Source: Actinomycetota bacterium
GTDB lineage: Bacteria > Actinomycetota > Acidimicrobiia > Acidimicrobiales > JAFATL01
Length of the DNA stretch: 6,122 nt
Assembly (NCBI GenBank): GCA_019243975.1
Contig: JAFATL010000218.1
Coordinates: forward strand, 1 to 6,122
Direction: 5' to 3'
The notes beneath the pieces were generated by a model. It made no database searches and was not told the DNA's origin. It was given only the letters and a program-made list of their open reading frames with translations. How positions within the stretch are numbered: the stretch's first letter is position 1; every line of letters starts with the position of its first letter. The translations under genes were made by a program, and so were the position numbers. Positions 5,299 to 6,122 of the stretch are shown one piece after another.

Positions 5299-5362
5299 CC
5301 CAAGGCAATGGCCGGTTCGTTCCGGGCTCAAGTGATGCCGGTTTTCGACCGATTCACAGACG

Positions 5363-6122
5363 ATGGTCGAATTGCGGGGGGACGACGGCGGCCCCGCCGA
5401 GGGCAGCCGGGTGCGCCGGTTGGTTCCGCTCGTCCTGAGTCTGCTGATGGTGGCCGCCATGGGCGCGGTCGGCTACAGCGTCCTCCAGTCCTCCAGCGAG
5501 GCGACCGAGGCGTCGCACACCCAGGACCGCCTCAGCCAGGACCAGACCCTGGCCAACCTGGCGGGCCAGTACTTCCAGCTGGCGTTCAAGGAGGGCTTCG
5601 ACTTCGCCTCCGAGCAGGCGTGGGACCTGAAGCCCAACGACCCGGGCGACATCGCCCGGCTGCAGGCCCTCACCCAGCGATCGCTGCTCGTCCGCCAAGG
5701 CGCGGCGGTGGTCGGCCTCGACGGCGAGCCGCTCTCGTCGTTCGCTCAATCCCCGGGCCTGCCCCCGCCGTCCGATCCCGGGTATGCCCCGCTCCGCACC
5801 GCCCTCCTGGCGGGGAAGCCCGGGCTGTCGTCGATCATGAACGTCTCGGGCGTCGCCATGGGCGCGTTCGCGGTGCCGATCATGGGCAACGGGGTGCCGC
5901 GGGCCGTGCTCGTGGCGTTCTTCCGCGCCGACCAGAGCCCGCTGCAGACCTACGTCCTGGGCGTGAAGAAGGAGCACCCGGAGGCGGCGCGCTTCCTTGT
6001 GGACGCGCGCGGCACTGCCGTCACCTCGACCGACCCCAAGCTCATCGGGACGAGCCTCGCTGACCGCTACCCAGTCGCCCGCGCCATCAAGGGCGAATGG
6101 GGGACGGCCGAGTTCACCTACA
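5363..6122 (+). CDS. Membrane sensor protein with double-Cache-like domain, 3' end outside window
   Basis: The frame stays open to the window edge, giving at least 253 residues. A short cytosolic start is followed by a membrane segment at about 18-40 (RRLVPLVLSLLMVAAMGAVGY). An extracellular region with Cache features comes next: AAVVGLDGEPLSS (114-126), a strand pair around MGAFAVPIMGNGVPRAVLV (167-185), and the typical FLVDARGTAVTSTD...IGTSLAD segment (211-234). Such domains bind small ligands and sit in front of histidine kinase, diguanylate cyclase, phosphatase or chemoreceptor outputs; the output here is beyond the edge, so the class is open. The start is uncertain. ATG 5363 is the first after an in-frame stop at 5333 but has no ribosome site, while GTG 5411 has GAGGG 7 bases before it and would still keep the membrane segment. 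It diverges from mdh across 77 bases. Minus-strand and other plus-strand frames here are shadows. Confidence 0.78.
   Translation, partial: MVELRGDDGGPAEGSRVRRLVPLVLSLLMVAAMGAVGYSVLQSSSEATEASHTQDRLSQDQTLANLAGQYFQLAFKEGFDFASEQAWDLKPNDPGDIARLQALTQRSLLVRQGAAVVGLDGEPLSSFAQSPGLPPPSDPGYAPLRTALLAGKPGLSSIMNVSGVAMGAFAVPIMGNGVPRAVLVAFFRADQSPLQTYVLGVKKEHPEAARFLVDARGTAVTSTDPKLIGTSLADRYPVARAIKGEWGTAEFTY

Noticed and set aside
5286..5303. TTG start extending malate dehydrogenase by six residues
   Set aside because: The family starts at MKITVVGAG, and the promoter-like TAGTGT lies within this extension.
5354..5977. 207-residue minus-strand frame
   Set aside because: Antisense of the sensor gene with no domain signature.
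5275..6063. 262-residue plus-strand frame
   Set aside because: Pro/Arg-rich shadow; the neighbouring frame from 5363 encodes the membrane segment and Cache motifs.

Overview
The window is very GC-rich with strong G/C preference at third codon positions. It contains GTG starts, apparent leaderless promoters, and secreted proteins with long Thr/Pro-rich linkers. Together with an LDH-like malate dehydrogenase and a DUF2087 regulator, this suggests a high-GC actinobacterium, quite possibly of the Acidimicrobiia type. That placement is inference; there is no rRNA or other taxonomic marker here. No tRNA, rRNA, CRISPR array, insertion sequence or integrase is visible. The longest gap without a gene is about 124 bases (1991-2114).

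Left part (1-1990): a membrane-anchored protein of unknown function runs in from the left edge. Twelve bases later comes a protein of the poly-gamma-glutamate hydrolase family (YjqB/PF05908 type). Its C-terminal part shows a codon-phase anomaly that looks like two compensating frameshifts. It converges on, and overlaps by 61 bases, a minus-strand winged-helix/DUF2087 regulator. That regulator is transcribed divergently from a 72-residue acidic helical protein, and the two promoters appear to share overlapping -10 elements at 1720-1729.

Middle part (2084-4349), the most interesting region: three tightly packed plus-strand genes. They are (i) a secreted Thr/Pro-rich protein ending in an Fn3-like domain with a C-x12-C...CC cysteine pattern, (ii) an ECF-type RNA polymerase sigma factor, and (iii) a single-pass membrane protein whose start overlaps the sigma stop. 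Protein iii has a short cytosolic N-terminus where an anti-sigma factor would be expected, but no zinc anti-sigma motif. Its extracytoplasmic end is a clear paralogue of the Fn3-like domain of the first gene, about half identical by hand alignment with all four cysteines kept. The layout suggests an envelope-signalling cell in which a secreted protein and a membrane-bound regulator share one extracellular domain around a dedicated sigma factor. Function and signal are unknown.

Right part (4356-6122): malate dehydrogenase on the minus strand, ending 6 bases from the previous convergent stop and apparently leaderless. Diverging from it is the N-terminal part of a membrane sensor protein with a double-Cache-like extracellular domain, cut by the window edge before its output domain.
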